Below the pieces are notes generated by a model. The model saw only the letters and a list, made by a program, of their open reading frames with translations, was not told the DNA's origin and searched no databases. 64,000 nt of DNA from Clostridium drakei (GTDB taxonomy: Bacteria; Bacillota; Clostridia; Clostridiales; Clostridiaceae), in contig NZ_JIBU02000004.1 in the NCBI RefSeq assembly GCF_000633595.2, positions 62,001 to 126,000 of the forward strand, in the 5' to 3' direction. The position numbers were made by a program, and so were the translations under genes. Positions within the stretch are counted from its first letter, which is position 1; the number at the start of each line of letters is the position of its first letter. Below, in pieces: positions 36,425 through 44,774 of this stretch.

Positions 36425-37546
36425 TTAATATTCTCCCCTACCTTCAGTATCAACTTTTACTTTTACATTTACTTCTATATCTGATTCACAAATAGCCTTG
36501 TTCCAATCTACTCCTGTTTCTCTTCCATATTTAGCTGCTGCTACTCTTCCTAAGTCTAAAAAATCTACTTTGTACTCACATTTAGCCACACTTAGAAAAT
36601 TTTCACATTGTTTTTTTATTGAACTTTCCATTTCATTTGTAAACTCTTTTAATACCTTAGGATCTTTATTAAAATTTTTGTATAGTTCATTTGATGCTAT
36701 AGTACCTTTTAAATTCAAATCTATTATAAACTTAAATTTTTCACCTTCTTTATAGCATTTAACTTTTCTTTTAGATTCTGCATAATAATTTATATATTCT
36801 TTTGGACTTTTCTGTATAGTTAACATACCTTGTACTTTGTTTTCTCTAAGCAAATTTAGTATTTTAGCTTCATTCATATCTAACTTTGCCACCATTTTTT
36901 CGTCATTAAATAAAGCAATTCCTGTAATTTTAAGACCATTTTCTTTTATTTCCAAATAGGGAAGTACAATATTTCTCCCCTCTGCATCTATTCTCACTAC
37001 TAAATCCATCATAGTATATTGTGGTGCAAAAAAATTGAAGTAATTAGAGTTTTTGATCATTCCTTCTATAAACTCTGTTGAATTGGCATATCCTTCTACT
37101 TTATATTTTAAGATATCTTCAGATTTCCCCTTACATATTGTCATAAAGGCCTTATCATTTATTTGAGGATTATGAACTAATATATCTATTAATTCGCGAA
37201 CTCCATCTCTAGCATACTCTTCACTTATTACATATACTTTTTCCAACCCTAATAAATACCTTTTATTATTTTTTACTTGTCTGTTTTCCCTAGTACCTCC
37301 AAGAGTATTGGCTTCTCCAACAATAACAGTACTTGTTGTGGTATTACCAGAAGGATCAGAAACATATAATGCAATGGGAAGCCTGTATAATTCATCTTGT
37401 TTTGTATTTTTTACTATATCTATTCCTATCCCTATAGGTACAGATAAATTTTCTACTAATTCACCCTTTGACCCTATAAAACTCCATAAGAAAATTGCAC
37501 TTAATATCATGGAAATAATAAACTTAGCGTGTAACTTTTTTTTCAT
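36425..37546 (-). CDS. GerAC-type germinant receptor subunit without a lipobox (copy 1)
   Basis: 373 residues, starting MKKKLHAKFIISMILSAIFL and then WSFIGSKGELVENLSV, where the usual lipobox cysteine is replaced. The three-domain GerAC architecture is complete, ending DLGRVAAAKYGRETGVDWNK. It overlaps the 3' end of the upstream gerAB by 23 bases, so translation is coupled. Without the Cys it cannot be lipidated by Lgt at this site, so the hydrophobic helix probably acts as an uncleaved anchor or a signal peptide (inference). The neighbouring gene is a tandem duplicate. Confidence 0.92.
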   Translation of the reverse strand: MKKKLHAKFIISMILSAIFLWSFIGSKGELVENLSVPIGIGIDIVKNTKQDELYRLPIALYVSDPSGNTTTSTVIVGEANTLGGTRENRQVKNNKRYLLGLEKVYVISEEYARDGVRELIDILVHNPQINDKAFMTICKGKSEDILKYKVEGYANSTEFIEGMIKNSNYFNFFAPQYTMMDLVVRIDAEGRNIVLPYLEIKENGLKITGIALFNDEKMVAKLDMNEAKILNLLRENKVQGMLTIQKSPKEYINYYAESKRKVKCYKEGEKFKFIIDLNLKGTIASNELYKNFNKDPKVLKEFTNEMESSIKKQCENFLSVAKCEYKVDFLDLGRVAAAKYGRETGVDWNKAICESDIEVNVKVKVDTEGRGEY

Positions 37547-38627
37547 ATTGATCTCCTTTTTTTATAGTCAATAAAAGAGCTACAGCAGAAACATATACTA
37601 AATTAAAAAGCACATATAAAGGAACTGTCTTGCTTAGGAAATTTCTTCTTATAGTTGGATTCCCATATTTTATAGATAAATAAAAAATTATTGGGTACAT
37701 CAAAAAAACAAATTGTTTTCTACTTATATGTTTAGTAAATTGGCTTAATCCACAAACCATTGCAAAATAAAAATTAGACATAGTTCTAAACATTATAAGA
37801 GACCATAACATCATAAATATATATCTAAAGCTATTTATCACAGGTATTATTACTGATTCAGATAAGGTTACAACAGACCATAAAAATTTTGGAATAACTT
37901 CAATTCCCAAATAAAATATAGTTACAAAGGTTATCCAAGTATAAACAATTGAAGTAAGCACTGCAGCTCCTATGCTGTATTGTTTAATTTTTTTTCTATT
38001 TTCCAAAAAAGGATATATCAAAAAAATTACTTCTATTCCGGAATAAGCAAATGCAGTTTCTTTAGATGATTTTATTATATTTATTATTCCAGAACCAAAT
38101 ACAGGCATAACATTTAAAAAACTACCTTGTTTTAAAGCTGCTATAGGAATAAAAATTATAGGAAAAGTACAGCAAAAAATAACTTCTCCTAACCTACCTA
38201 GAGTACTGATACCTTTATATGCAATAAATGCTGGCACCAAAAATATAATTGCTATTATCTTTTTTCTGTTTAAAAAGTTAACTACATATATTAAAAAAAC
38301 ATTACATGTTCCTGCTGCTACCTCTGTCAATAAAAATAGAAAAAACATTACAAATATAAAATTAAAAATTCCACCTAAAATCTTTCCAAAACACCTTTTG
38401 CTTAATGTTAGTATATTATCTTTGGGAAACTTATTAGACATATACAGTGCTATACTAATCATATATAAAGGATATATTATACCTAGTATGCATGAAATCC
38501 ATCCATCCTGCTTTGCAACCTTCACTACATCATTAGGTAAAGTCAATATTCCAATTCCAATCATACTGCCCAAGGATATAACTGCAAATTGGGTAATAGT
38601 TATGGTATTTACTTTCTCACTACCCAT
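37524..38627 (-). CDS. GerAB-type germinant receptor permease (first copy)
   Basis: 367 residues, about ten membrane helices. Motifs are TQFAVISLGSMIGIGILTLP, VVKVAKQDGWISC and FAYSGIEVIFLIYPFLE. It overlaps gerAA by eight bases and has AGGAGG in the gerAA tail. It should pair with GerAA and one of the GerAC proteins to form a receptor. The second GerAB of the operon offers an alternative partner and perhaps a different germinant. Confidence 0.93.
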   Translation of the reverse strand: MGSEKVNTITITQFAVISLGSMIGIGILTLPNDVVKVAKQDGWISCILGIIYPLYMISIALYMSNKFPKDNILTLSKRCFGKILGGIFNFIFVMFFLFLLTEVAAGTCNVFLIYVVNFLNRKKIIAIIFLVPAFIAYKGISTLGRLGEVIFCCTFPIIFIPIAALKQGSFLNVMPVFGSGIINIIKSSKETAFAYSGIEVIFLIYPFLENRKKIKQYSIGAAVLTSIVYTWITFVTIFYLGIEVIPKFLWSVVTLSESVIIPVINSFRYIFMMLWSLIMFRTMSNFYFAMVCGLSQFTKHISRKQFVFLMYPIIFYLSIKYGNPTIRRNFLSKTVPLYVLFNLVYVSAVALLLTIKKGDQYEKKVTR

Positions 38628-40113
38628 TTTTGCCCCTCCTAAATTTCCATCTAAAATTCTTTTGCCTTATAGGATTGTTGTTAGGTACAGCTTCAGGTCT
38701 TTTGTTCATCTTCCATATAGGTGCTCTTATGAAAATATCTTTTAAATCACTCTTATGAAAAGATAAATAAGGAACTCCATAGCTATCCAAGGCACAAAGA
38801 TAAGCTATTAAAAAAAACCACCCTATAGCTATTCCTAATGCTCCTAACCAGTTAGCTAGTATTATCATAGGATAATTTATCATCCTTATAGAAAGAGACA
38901 TTTCATAGCTAGGTATTAAAAAAGATGCAGTAGTTGTAACACCAACTATAAGTAAAGTAAGTGAGCTTACAATTTTAGCTTTAAGTGCTGCATCTCCTAT
39001 AATAATTCCACCTACCACACTTACAGTCTGACCTATTTTACTTGGTAATCTAAGTCCTCCTTCTCTTAAAAATTCTATAACTAAATTCATAGACAATATA
39101 GACATAAATGGTGTTAAAGCTATACCTTTTCTTGATTCAATAATAGATTGTATAAAAGTTAATGGTATTAGTTCCGAATTAAATTTTATTAAGGTTATAT
39201 ACACACTTGAAAGTGTGATTACTATGAAAACTGCTATAGATTTTATTATTCTAGTAAAAGATGCTACTATTGTTCTATGGTAATAATCTTCTACTGTTTG
39301 AAAAAAATCTACAAATAAACTTGGTAAAGTCACAACAAAAGGAGCTCCTTCTACAACTAAAGCTATCCTTCCTTCTAATAAATTCGCTTCAACTATATCT
39401 GGTCTTTCTGTAGCAAAGGATTGTGGAAAAATACTATAAGGATGTTCTTCTATTAGTTGTTCAATGGTAGAGCTTGCTAAAACACTATCCACATCTATAG
39501 CCTGTATTCTATCTTTCACTCTTTTTAATAAATTTTTATCTACTATATCATCTATATATGTAATTACTACATCTGTTTGTGATCTCACCCCCAAAGTTAA
39601 TGTCTCCATTTTTAAATTTCTATCTTTCAATCTTCTTCTTATAATACTTAAATTAGTTTCCAAATTTTCTATAAAGGAATCTCTTGGACCTCTTACTGAA
39701 GTTTCATTCATAGGATCAGATATAGCTCTAAAGTTTCCACCTGTTGTGTCTATTATAATAAAACTGCTGCTTTCTTGGATCAACATCAAAGTTTTTCCTC
39801 TCTTTACAGCATCTACAGCTTTATTTATATCTTTTTCTAATTGCGTATTGCTAATAGTTATATATCTTTTACATACATAATCTTCAATTTGTGGTATACC
39901 ACTTAAATTTTCCTCTATGTGAAGCATTAATGGATTCAAAATATCCCTATCAATCATATCTTTATTTATCAGACCATTTACATAAATAATACATGCTTCA
40001 ATAGGTTCTTTACTTCCCATAACAAAATTCTTAGTTACTAGTTGTATTCCATTTCCCATTAAATTCTTAATTTCATCCAAATTCTGTTGTAAGATAAGCT
40101 TTTTATTATCCAT
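38620..40113 (-). CDS. GerAA-type germinant receptor subunit
   Basis: 497 residues from ATG at 40113, six bases after GAGGTG; the earlier in-frame GTG at 40122 overlaps that site. A soluble N-terminal domain (about 1-240) with LGVRSQTDVVITYIDDI and VRGPRDSFIENL is followed by a membrane domain of about five helices carrying GRIALVVEGAPFVVTLPSLF. These are typical of GerA-family A subunits, which assemble into oligomeric germinant-gated ion channels. First gene of the A-B-C-C-B operon, behind a sigma-G-like promoter. Confidence 0.93.
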   Translation of the reverse strand: MDNKKLILQQNLDEIKNLMGNGIQLVTKNFVMGSKEPIEACIIYVNGLINKDMIDRDILNPLMLHIEENLSGIPQIEDYVCKRYITISNTQLEKDINKAVDAVKRGKTLMLIQESSSFIIIDTTGGNFRAISDPMNETSVRGPRDSFIENLETNLSIIRRRLKDRNLKMETLTLGVRSQTDVVITYIDDIVDKNLLKRVKDRIQAIDVDSVLASSTIEQLIEEHPYSIFPQSFATERPDIVEANLLEGRIALVVEGAPFVVTLPSLFVDFFQTVEDYYHRTIVASFTRIIKSIAVFIVITLSSVYITLIKFNSELIPLTFIQSIIESRKGIALTPFMSILSMNLVIEFLREGGLRLPSKIGQTVSVVGGIIIGDAALKAKIVSSLTLLIVGVTTTASFLIPSYEMSLSIRMINYPMIILANWLGALGIAIGWFFLIAYLCALDSYGVPYLSFHKSDLKDIFIRAPIWKMNKRPEAVPNNNPIRQKNFRWKFRRGKNG

Positions 40114-40154
40114 GCATATCACCTCACTTTACAAAACAGTATAGTCTTTGTTTT

Positions 40155-40184
40155 TAGTATGGATTTAATTTTAAAAAATATTAG
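40155..40184 (-). promoter_or_regulatory. Candidate sigma-G promoter of the germination operon
   Basis: Minus strand CTAATA (40179-40184), 17 bases and CATACTA (40155-40161). The -10 fits the sigma-G consensus CATAnTA; the -35 is close to TGAATA. Forespore-specific transcription of ger operons by sigma-G is established in Bacillus and Clostridium. Confidence 0.55.
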
Positions 40185-40273
40185 ACAGATTATGCCTTTA
40201 GTGTAGGTATTCTATTGTCATAAGTGGATATTTGTTACAAAATCCTAATTTAGATATCAAAAAAAGGAATAAC

Positions 40274-40313
40274 AAAAACACTAAACTTTACATAAGTAAA
40301 ATTTAGTGTTTTT
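40274..40313 (-). terminator. Terminator downstream of fmdE
   Basis: AAAAACACTAAA and TTTAC on one side pair with GTAAA and TTTAGTGTTTTT on the other around a four-base loop. On the minus strand it ends in TTTTTGTTATT. It insulates the germination operon from the upstream fmdE transcript. Confidence 0.7.
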
Positions 40314-40345
40314 ATTATAAATTTAACCTTCATAATTTAAAAATA

Positions 40346-40484
40346 TTGCAACATAACTTTTTCAAGAGGACAATTGACACAGGACAGAGGACAGTGAAGG
40401 TGAGTTTTTCTCCTTACGTCGAAAAACTCACCTTCACTGTCCTCTGTCAATTGTCCTATGTCCCCTCAAAAAAGTTGTGGCACA
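40346..40484. repeat. Long imperfect palindrome with AGGACA repeats
   Basis: Two arms share a perfect 28-bp inverted repeat (40383-40410 with 40421-40448) around a ten-base loop, then less perfect pairing outward to about 40346 and 40484. Arms contain repeated AGGACA words (AGGACAATTGACA, CAGGACAGAGGACAG). It resembles a mobile or dispersed palindromic element rather than a simple terminator. Confidence 0.75.
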
Positions 40485-40536
40485 TTGTGCTTATTTTAAG
40501 TCAAATTTTTTACATTATCCACTTATTTTATTATTA

Positions 40537-41061
40537 CTAAAATCCTCTTGAATAATCATTGAAGCAATCTAAACAAACCTTTTTATCATCCATAAGTCTT
40601 ATCTTATGTTCTGCAGTACTTTCTCCACAGTTTTCACAGATAATGCTATTAAAAAGCCTAGCCTTTTCAGGCACTTTAAATTTTGGTGTCTTAAATAAAA
40701 ATAAGTCTTCGATATCAGCATTCAATATATGCTCCATACGCTTTTCTCTATCTTCAGACTTGTCTAATGGTTTTAAAACTATTCTCAAGGCTTCATTATT
40801 CTTTCTATTGAAAAATGTAAATGCCATTTTACCAGAATCCTTATAAACTAAATTACCTTTGCCTATAGAACAACCTGTTAATACTTGTACTGCATCTACA
40901 CAGCAAGCATCATTTTCTGTTACGCAAACGATTTCTTCATCTTTAGAATAGTTTAATCCCATCTTTTTTTTAGCAGCTTCACTAACTTTATAACCTATAG
41001 CTAAGCCTGGACATGAATGTCCATGAAATTCTACACATTTTTCCCACAATTCTTTATTCAT
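40537..41061 (-). CDS. FmdE-family protein with C-terminal zinc ribbon
   Basis: 174 residues. The N-terminal FmdE/FwdE domain has CVEFHGHSCPGLAIGY, CVTENDACCVDAVQVLTGCS and GNLVYKDSGKMAF, the family motifs, with Cys and His residues suited to metal binding. Residues about 140-168 are a CxxC...CxxC zinc ribbon (CENCGES, CLDCF). Family members accompany molybdenum/tungsten formylmethanofuran dehydrogenase in archaea but are of unknown function in bacteria. It follows the CbiM-type gene in the same direction behind a sigma-54 promoter, so a metal-related role is plausible (inference). Confidence 0.85.
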   Translation of the reverse strand: MNKELWEKCVEFHGHSCPGLAIGYKVSEAAKKKMGLNYSKDEEIVCVTENDACCVDAVQVLTGCSIGKGNLVYKDSGKMAFTFFNRKNNEALRIVLKPLDKSEDREKRMEHILNADIEDLFLFKTPKFKVPEKARLFNSIICENCGESTAEHKIRLMDDKKVCLDCFNDYSRGF

Positions 41062-41133
41062 ATAACACTCTCTCCTCCATAGTATATTTAATATAAGTAT
41101 ACTATACTATCAATTTTAATGTAAATTTAAATG

Positions 41134-41168
41134 ACTGCAGCTTATAATACATTTGTATAAGCCACAGC
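41134..41168 (-). other. Intercistronic hairpin between the cbiM-type gene and fmdE
   Basis: GCTTATA and TATAAGC pair around AATACAAATG-type loop sequence, with outer CTG/CAG pairing. No T tract follows. It may stabilise or partly terminate the mRNA between the two genes. Confidence 0.4.
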
Positions 41169-41196
41169 CTTTAAAGTTTGTGTTTTAGTACTTCTT

Positions 41197-42180
41197 CTAT
41201 GATGCTTTATCTTGTAAATCTTTTTCTTTTTTAACTGAAGCAATTACTTTAAATATAATTAATAAAATTGCCACTCCCGCTATGGCTGAAACAATATAAC
41301 CTAGTTTTTCAGGCATTCCTCCTGGAGCATAATCTGGTGCTATTGCGTTAAAATTAAATCCATTTTCAAAAGCCTTAGGTACGTATCCAACTAATGATTT
41401 CATTTCTTCTGCATCCCATTCTCCCCAAGCAGTTCCACTAGCTAAAAGTCCTAATGGACATAATACTATTAAAGCACCAAGTAATCCATATAAAGATTTT
41501 TTGTTTGTTTTCTTTCCTTCATATATAATACCAGGTGACATCTTTTTTACATAAGCATAAACTCCTGCTGTTATAGCTCCTTCTAATATTCCTACAAGTA
41601 AATGAGGTAAAATCATAGCTGGCACTGAAACACTTAATGTATAAGGACAGTAAATTGCTGCACCTGCTGCATCTTTAAATAATAGTGGTTGTATTCCAAA
41701 TTCAATTGATGCACAAAAAGCAGCTGTTAATATTCCAATATAGCCACCAATAAATGCTGCTATGTATTCCCCTTTTTCACTATTTACTCTGTTTTTTATA
41801 AATCTATAAATAGAATATCCAACAAATGGCATTACAAAAGCCATATTAAACGTATTTGCTCCATAAGCAAGTATTCCACCATCTCCAAAAAATAGTGCTT
41901 GAATTAATAATGATATACTGACAGATATAGTTGCCGCATACGGCCCTACTAATATTGCTATCAAAGTTGCTCCTACTGCATGAGCTGTAGTACCTCCTGG
42001 AACCGGCACATTAAACATCATTACAAGAAATGATACAGCTGCACATACACCAAGTATAGGCATTTTTCTCTTGCTTACTTCTTCTTTCACTTTTTTCACC
42101 GATTTTGTCCACACTGGCAGCATAATAACCCCCATTACTGCACAAGTTGATGGACTTAAATAATTGTCTGGAATATGCAT
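41197..42180 (-). CDS. CbiM/NikM-type metal transporter with CbiN-like C-terminus
   Basis: 327 residues. The N-terminus MHIPDNYLSPSTCAVMG places His2 as in CbiM/NikM, where the first residues coordinate Co or Ni. About seven membrane helices follow, with GGTTAHAVGATLIAILVGP, FGDGGILAYGANTFNM and QALFF. The C-terminal part (about 225-318) resembles the PDGLE/CbiN-like module: a helix, an external loop and a final helix. Group I ECF transporters need an ATPase and T protein (CbiO, CbiQ); neither is encoded nearby. It is followed by fmdE and preceded by a sigma-54 site. Substrate is uncertain: cobalt, nickel or another metal. Confidence 0.85.
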   Translation of the reverse strand: MHIPDNYLSPSTCAVMGVIMLPVWTKSVKKVKEEVSKRKMPILGVCAAVSFLVMMFNVPVPGGTTAHAVGATLIAILVGPYAATISVSISLLIQALFFGDGGILAYGANTFNMAFVMPFVGYSIYRFIKNRVNSEKGEYIAAFIGGYIGILTAAFCASIEFGIQPLLFKDAAGAAIYCPYTLSVSVPAMILPHLLVGILEGAITAGVYAYVKKMSPGIIYEGKKTNKKSLYGLLGALIVLCPLGLLASGTAWGEWDAEEMKSLVGYVPKAFENGFNFNAIAPDYAPGGMPEKLGYIVSAIAGVAILLIIFKVIASVKKEKDLQDKAS

Positions 42181-42256
42181 AATTTTACCCCCCCAAAACT
42201 TATAATAAAAAACATTTATTTTTTATTTAAATAGATTATCTTTACCATAAAATAAA

Positions 42257-42272
42257 AGCAATTTTTATGCCA
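42257..42272 (-). promoter_or_regulatory. Sigma-54 promoter of cbiM-fmdE
   Basis: The minus strand reads TGGCATAAAAATTGCT, a perfect match to the sigma-54 consensus TGGCAYRNNNNTTGCW with correct -24/-12 spacing. It lies about 75 bases before the CbiM-type start codon and beyond the lipA terminator. Confidence 0.75.
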
Positions 42273-42296
42273 TATGTTTTAAAGGGTAAAAACAGC

Positions 42297-42344
42297 AAAA
42301 AATTCTCAAAACGATACTTTTTAGTACCATTTTGAGAATTTTTT
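42297..42344 (-). terminator. Terminator of the lplA-lipA operon
   Basis: AAAAAATTCTCAAAA pairs with TTTTGAGAATTTTTT through a long stem with an inner GTACT/AGTATC-type extension, ending in a run of T on the minus strand. It lies about 33 bases past the lipA stop. Confidence 0.8.
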
Positions 42345-42377
42345 CATTATGATAATTTCTTGTTATTGAATAAACAA

Positions 42378-43229
42378 TTAAGAACTAAATACCTGTTCTG
42401 CATAATAAGAACTTCTAACTAAAGGGGCAGAAAAAACATGTTTAAATCCCATTTCTAAAGCTATTTTCTCATATTTTTTAAATATGCTTGGATGCACATA
42501 CTCTACTACTGGATGATGCTTTGAAGAAGGTGCCAAATATTGACCTATAGTTACAATTTCACAATTAATGTTTTTCAAATCCTTAAGTATTCCTATTACA
42601 TCTTCTTCACTTTCTCCAAGTCCCAACATAAAGCCAGACTTAGTCATTATTGAATCATCCATTTCTTTCACTCGCTGTAAAAGTTCCAACGATCTATCAT
42701 ACACTGCCATAGGCCTTACTTCACTATAAAGTCTTGGTGTTGTTTCCACATTATGATTTATTATATCAGGTTTAGCACTTACTACCTTTTGCAAAGCCTC
42801 TTCATTTCCTTTAAAATCAGGTATTAATACCTCTATAGTGATATTTTTATTTAATTCTTTTATTTCATCTATTACTTTTACAAAATGTGATGCCCCACCA
42901 TCTTCAATATCATCTCTTGTTACAGAAGTTATGACAGTATGCTTAAGATTCAACTTATCAACTGCTTGTGCTACATTATGTGGCTCCTCATAATCAACCA
43001 CTTCTGGTTTTTCTTTTGTTACATTACAAAAAGTACAATTACGAGTACAATTCTTTCCAAGTATCATAAATGTGGCTGTCCTCTTGTTAAAGCATTCCAT
43101 TCTATTGGGACAATTTGCTTCTCTGCAAACTGTATTTAACGAATATTTCTTTAGTATTTCTTGAACATTACCAGAAATCTCTCCCCCTCTTATTTTTACT
43201 CTTAGCCATTCTGGTTTTCTTTGATGCAT
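42378..43229 (-). CDS. lipA: Lipoyl synthase
   Basis: 283 residues. The two cysteine triads of LipA are present: [12 protein letters not shown] for the auxiliary 4Fe-4S cluster and CTRNCTFC for the radical SAM cluster. [24 protein letters not shown] and the C-terminal serine ligand segment APLVRSSY are also conserved. LipA inserts two sulfurs into octanoyl groups on lipoyl domains. It follows lplA by 31 bases. With gcvT at 58897 it points to a functioning glycine cleavage system, whose GcvH protein carries lipoate (inference). Confidence 0.97.
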   Translation of the reverse strand: MHQRKPEWLRVKIRGGEISGNVQEILKKYSLNTVCREANCPNRMECFNKRTATFMILGKNCTRNCTFCNVTKEKPEVVDYEEPHNVAQAVDKLNLKHTVITSVTRDDIEDGGASHFVKVIDEIKELNKNITIEVLIPDFKGNEEALQKVVSAKPDIINHNVETTPRLYSEVRPMAVYDRSLELLQRVKEMDDSIMTKSGFMLGLGESEEDVIGILKDLKNINCEIVTIGQYLAPSSKHHPVVEYVHPSIFKKYEKIALEMGFKHVFSAPLVRSSYYAEQVFSS

Positions 43230-43260
43230 GATTTTATCCCCCTTTGAAAAAATCTATATA

Positions 43261-44244
43261 TTAATTAAACATCACTTGTATTAAATTATCTTCATTAATA
43301 TTACTCATATATTTTTCAATTGATATATTCTTTAAAAGAGCTCTTACATTCTTTTCATCATATCTTATTCCAGTCAAAACGCTTTCCAATTCAATAATGT
43401 CGCTTTCACTAAAAAAATCCCCATATAATTTAATGCTACTTATTAATCCTTTTTCCACATTTATATTAGCTTGTACTATTCCTCCTAAAAACTTTTTTTC
43501 ATTAAAATAATTGAACTTAGGAGATTTTCCGTAATTCCATTGCCATGTAGAATATTTTTCATCAGAAATCTTTTTTACATTAATCCAATCCTCTTCTGTT
43601 AATTCATAAATTTTTACTTCTTTATGTTCACTCATAATAGAATCAGCTAAAAATTCCTTAAATTTCTCTAAACTCATTAGAGTTTTTAGATGTTCATTTA
43701 TATTAGTAACCCTGCTTTCTACAGATTTAACCGATTTATCTTGAAACTTTATATTCTTTACTTTTAATGCTGATGTTAGATCTCTTATACCAGCTGAGAA
43801 TAAAATACTACCGTGGTGAAGAATTTTATTTTTATAATTGTATTGAGCATTCCCTGAAAACTTCTTTCCATCTATAGTTAAATCATTTCTTCCTGATAAA
43901 TCAGCATTTATACCAATTTTCTTTAAGGCATTTATAATAGGATATGTAAATTTAGAAAAATCTGCAAAACGATTTTCACTATTATTAGCTATAAAAGTAA
44001 AATGTAAATTTCCAAGATCATTAAAAATTGCTCCTCCACCTGACATCCTTCGTACAACAGGTAAATTGTGCTCTTTTACATAATTCATATTTATTTCCGA
44101 AAGAGTATTCTGATTTTTTCCTATTAATATACAACGTTCGTTCCTCCATAACATAAAACAATCTTCTTCAAAATTTTTTAGCATATATTCTTCAATAGCA
44201 TGATTAATATATGGATTAGTATTATCATTCTTAACAAAAATCAT
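43261..44244 (-). CDS. lplA: Lipoate-protein ligase
   Basis: 327 residues, the size of a full LplA with catalytic and accessory domains. Motifs include NQNTLSEIN, VVRRMSGGGAIFNDLGNLHFTF (residues about 68-90 with the RRxSGGGxVxHD-type loop), and DLTIDGKKFSGNAQ with the catalytic Lys. The accessory C-terminal domain starts near residue 240 (FNYFNEKKFLGGIVQ). It attaches free lipoate or octanoate to lipoyl domains. Between the PTS IIA gene and lipA, with short spacers on both sides. Confidence 0.95.
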   Translation of the reverse strand: MIFVKNDNTNPYINHAIEEYMLKNFEEDCFMLWRNERCILIGKNQNTLSEINMNYVKEHNLPVVRRMSGGGAIFNDLGNLHFTFIANNSENRFADFSKFTYPIINALKKIGINADLSGRNDLTIDGKKFSGNAQYNYKNKILHHGSILFSAGIRDLTSALKVKNIKFQDKSVKSVESRVTNINEHLKTLMSLEKFKEFLADSIMSEHKEVKIYELTEEDWINVKKISDEKYSTWQWNYGKSPKFNYFNEKKFLGGIVQANINVEKGLISSIKLYGDFFSESDIIELESVLTGIRYDEKNVRALLKNISIEKYMSNINEDNLIQVMFN

Positions 44245-44270
44245 AAAAAACCTCCAACTAAATATTTGAA

Positions 44271-44750
44271 TTATTTAGTTTTATAAGTAAATATAATATC
44301 CTCTCCTGCTAATACATTTACTCCAACATTTTTATCAATATTTTTAACTCTATCACCATTAACAATTAAAACTGGAGTAATTAAAGAAAATCCTTTTTCT
44401 TTTATAACTTCCCTATCAATTTTTATTATAGGATCTCCAGCTTTAACTCTGCTTCCCTCTTGAGCTATTCTTTGAAATCCTTCCCCATCTACTTGTATTG
44501 TATCTATTCCTATATGAACTAAAATTTCTATTCCATTATCAAGGGTAATAGCAAAAGCATGATTTGTTCTAAATATTATAGTTAATACACCATCTGCTGG
44601 TGAAACTATTGTATCTCCTGAGCAATCAATAGCAACGCCATCTCCAGCAAGTTTATTAGCAAAAACTTCATCTGGTACCTCTGATAACTCCAATACTTTA
44701 CCAGATGTAGGCGATATTACAGAATAATCTTTTTTTAATAAATCAAACAT
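44271..44750 (-). CDS. PTS EIIA component, glucose (Crr) type
   Basis: 159 residues, a stand-alone EIIA-Glc domain. It contains SPTSGKVLELSEVPDEVFA, GDGVAID, the two active-site histidines in NHAFAITLDNGIEILVHIGIDT, and VDGEGF. It accepts phosphate from HPr and passes it to a membrane EIIB/EIIC. No EIIBC gene adjoins it, so it may serve permeases encoded elsewhere or act in regulation. It lies between the MutS-like gene and lplA with 20-26-base gaps, an unusual operon mix of no obvious shared pathway. Confidence 0.92.
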   Translation of the reverse strand: MFDLLKKDYSVISPTSGKVLELSEVPDEVFANKLAGDGVAIDCSGDTIVSPADGVLTIIFRTNHAFAITLDNGIEILVHIGIDTIQVDGEGFQRIAQEGSRVKAGDPIIKIDREVIKEKGFSLITPVLIVNGDRVKNIDKNVGVNVLAGEDIIFTYKTK

Positions 44751-44774
44751 ATTATACCCTCCTAAAGCTTATAT

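Noticed and set aside
42181-42296. Cobalamin or NiCo riboswitch upstream of the CbiM-type gene
   Set aside because: None of the conserved core sequences of either riboswitch is present; only the sigma-54 site was found.
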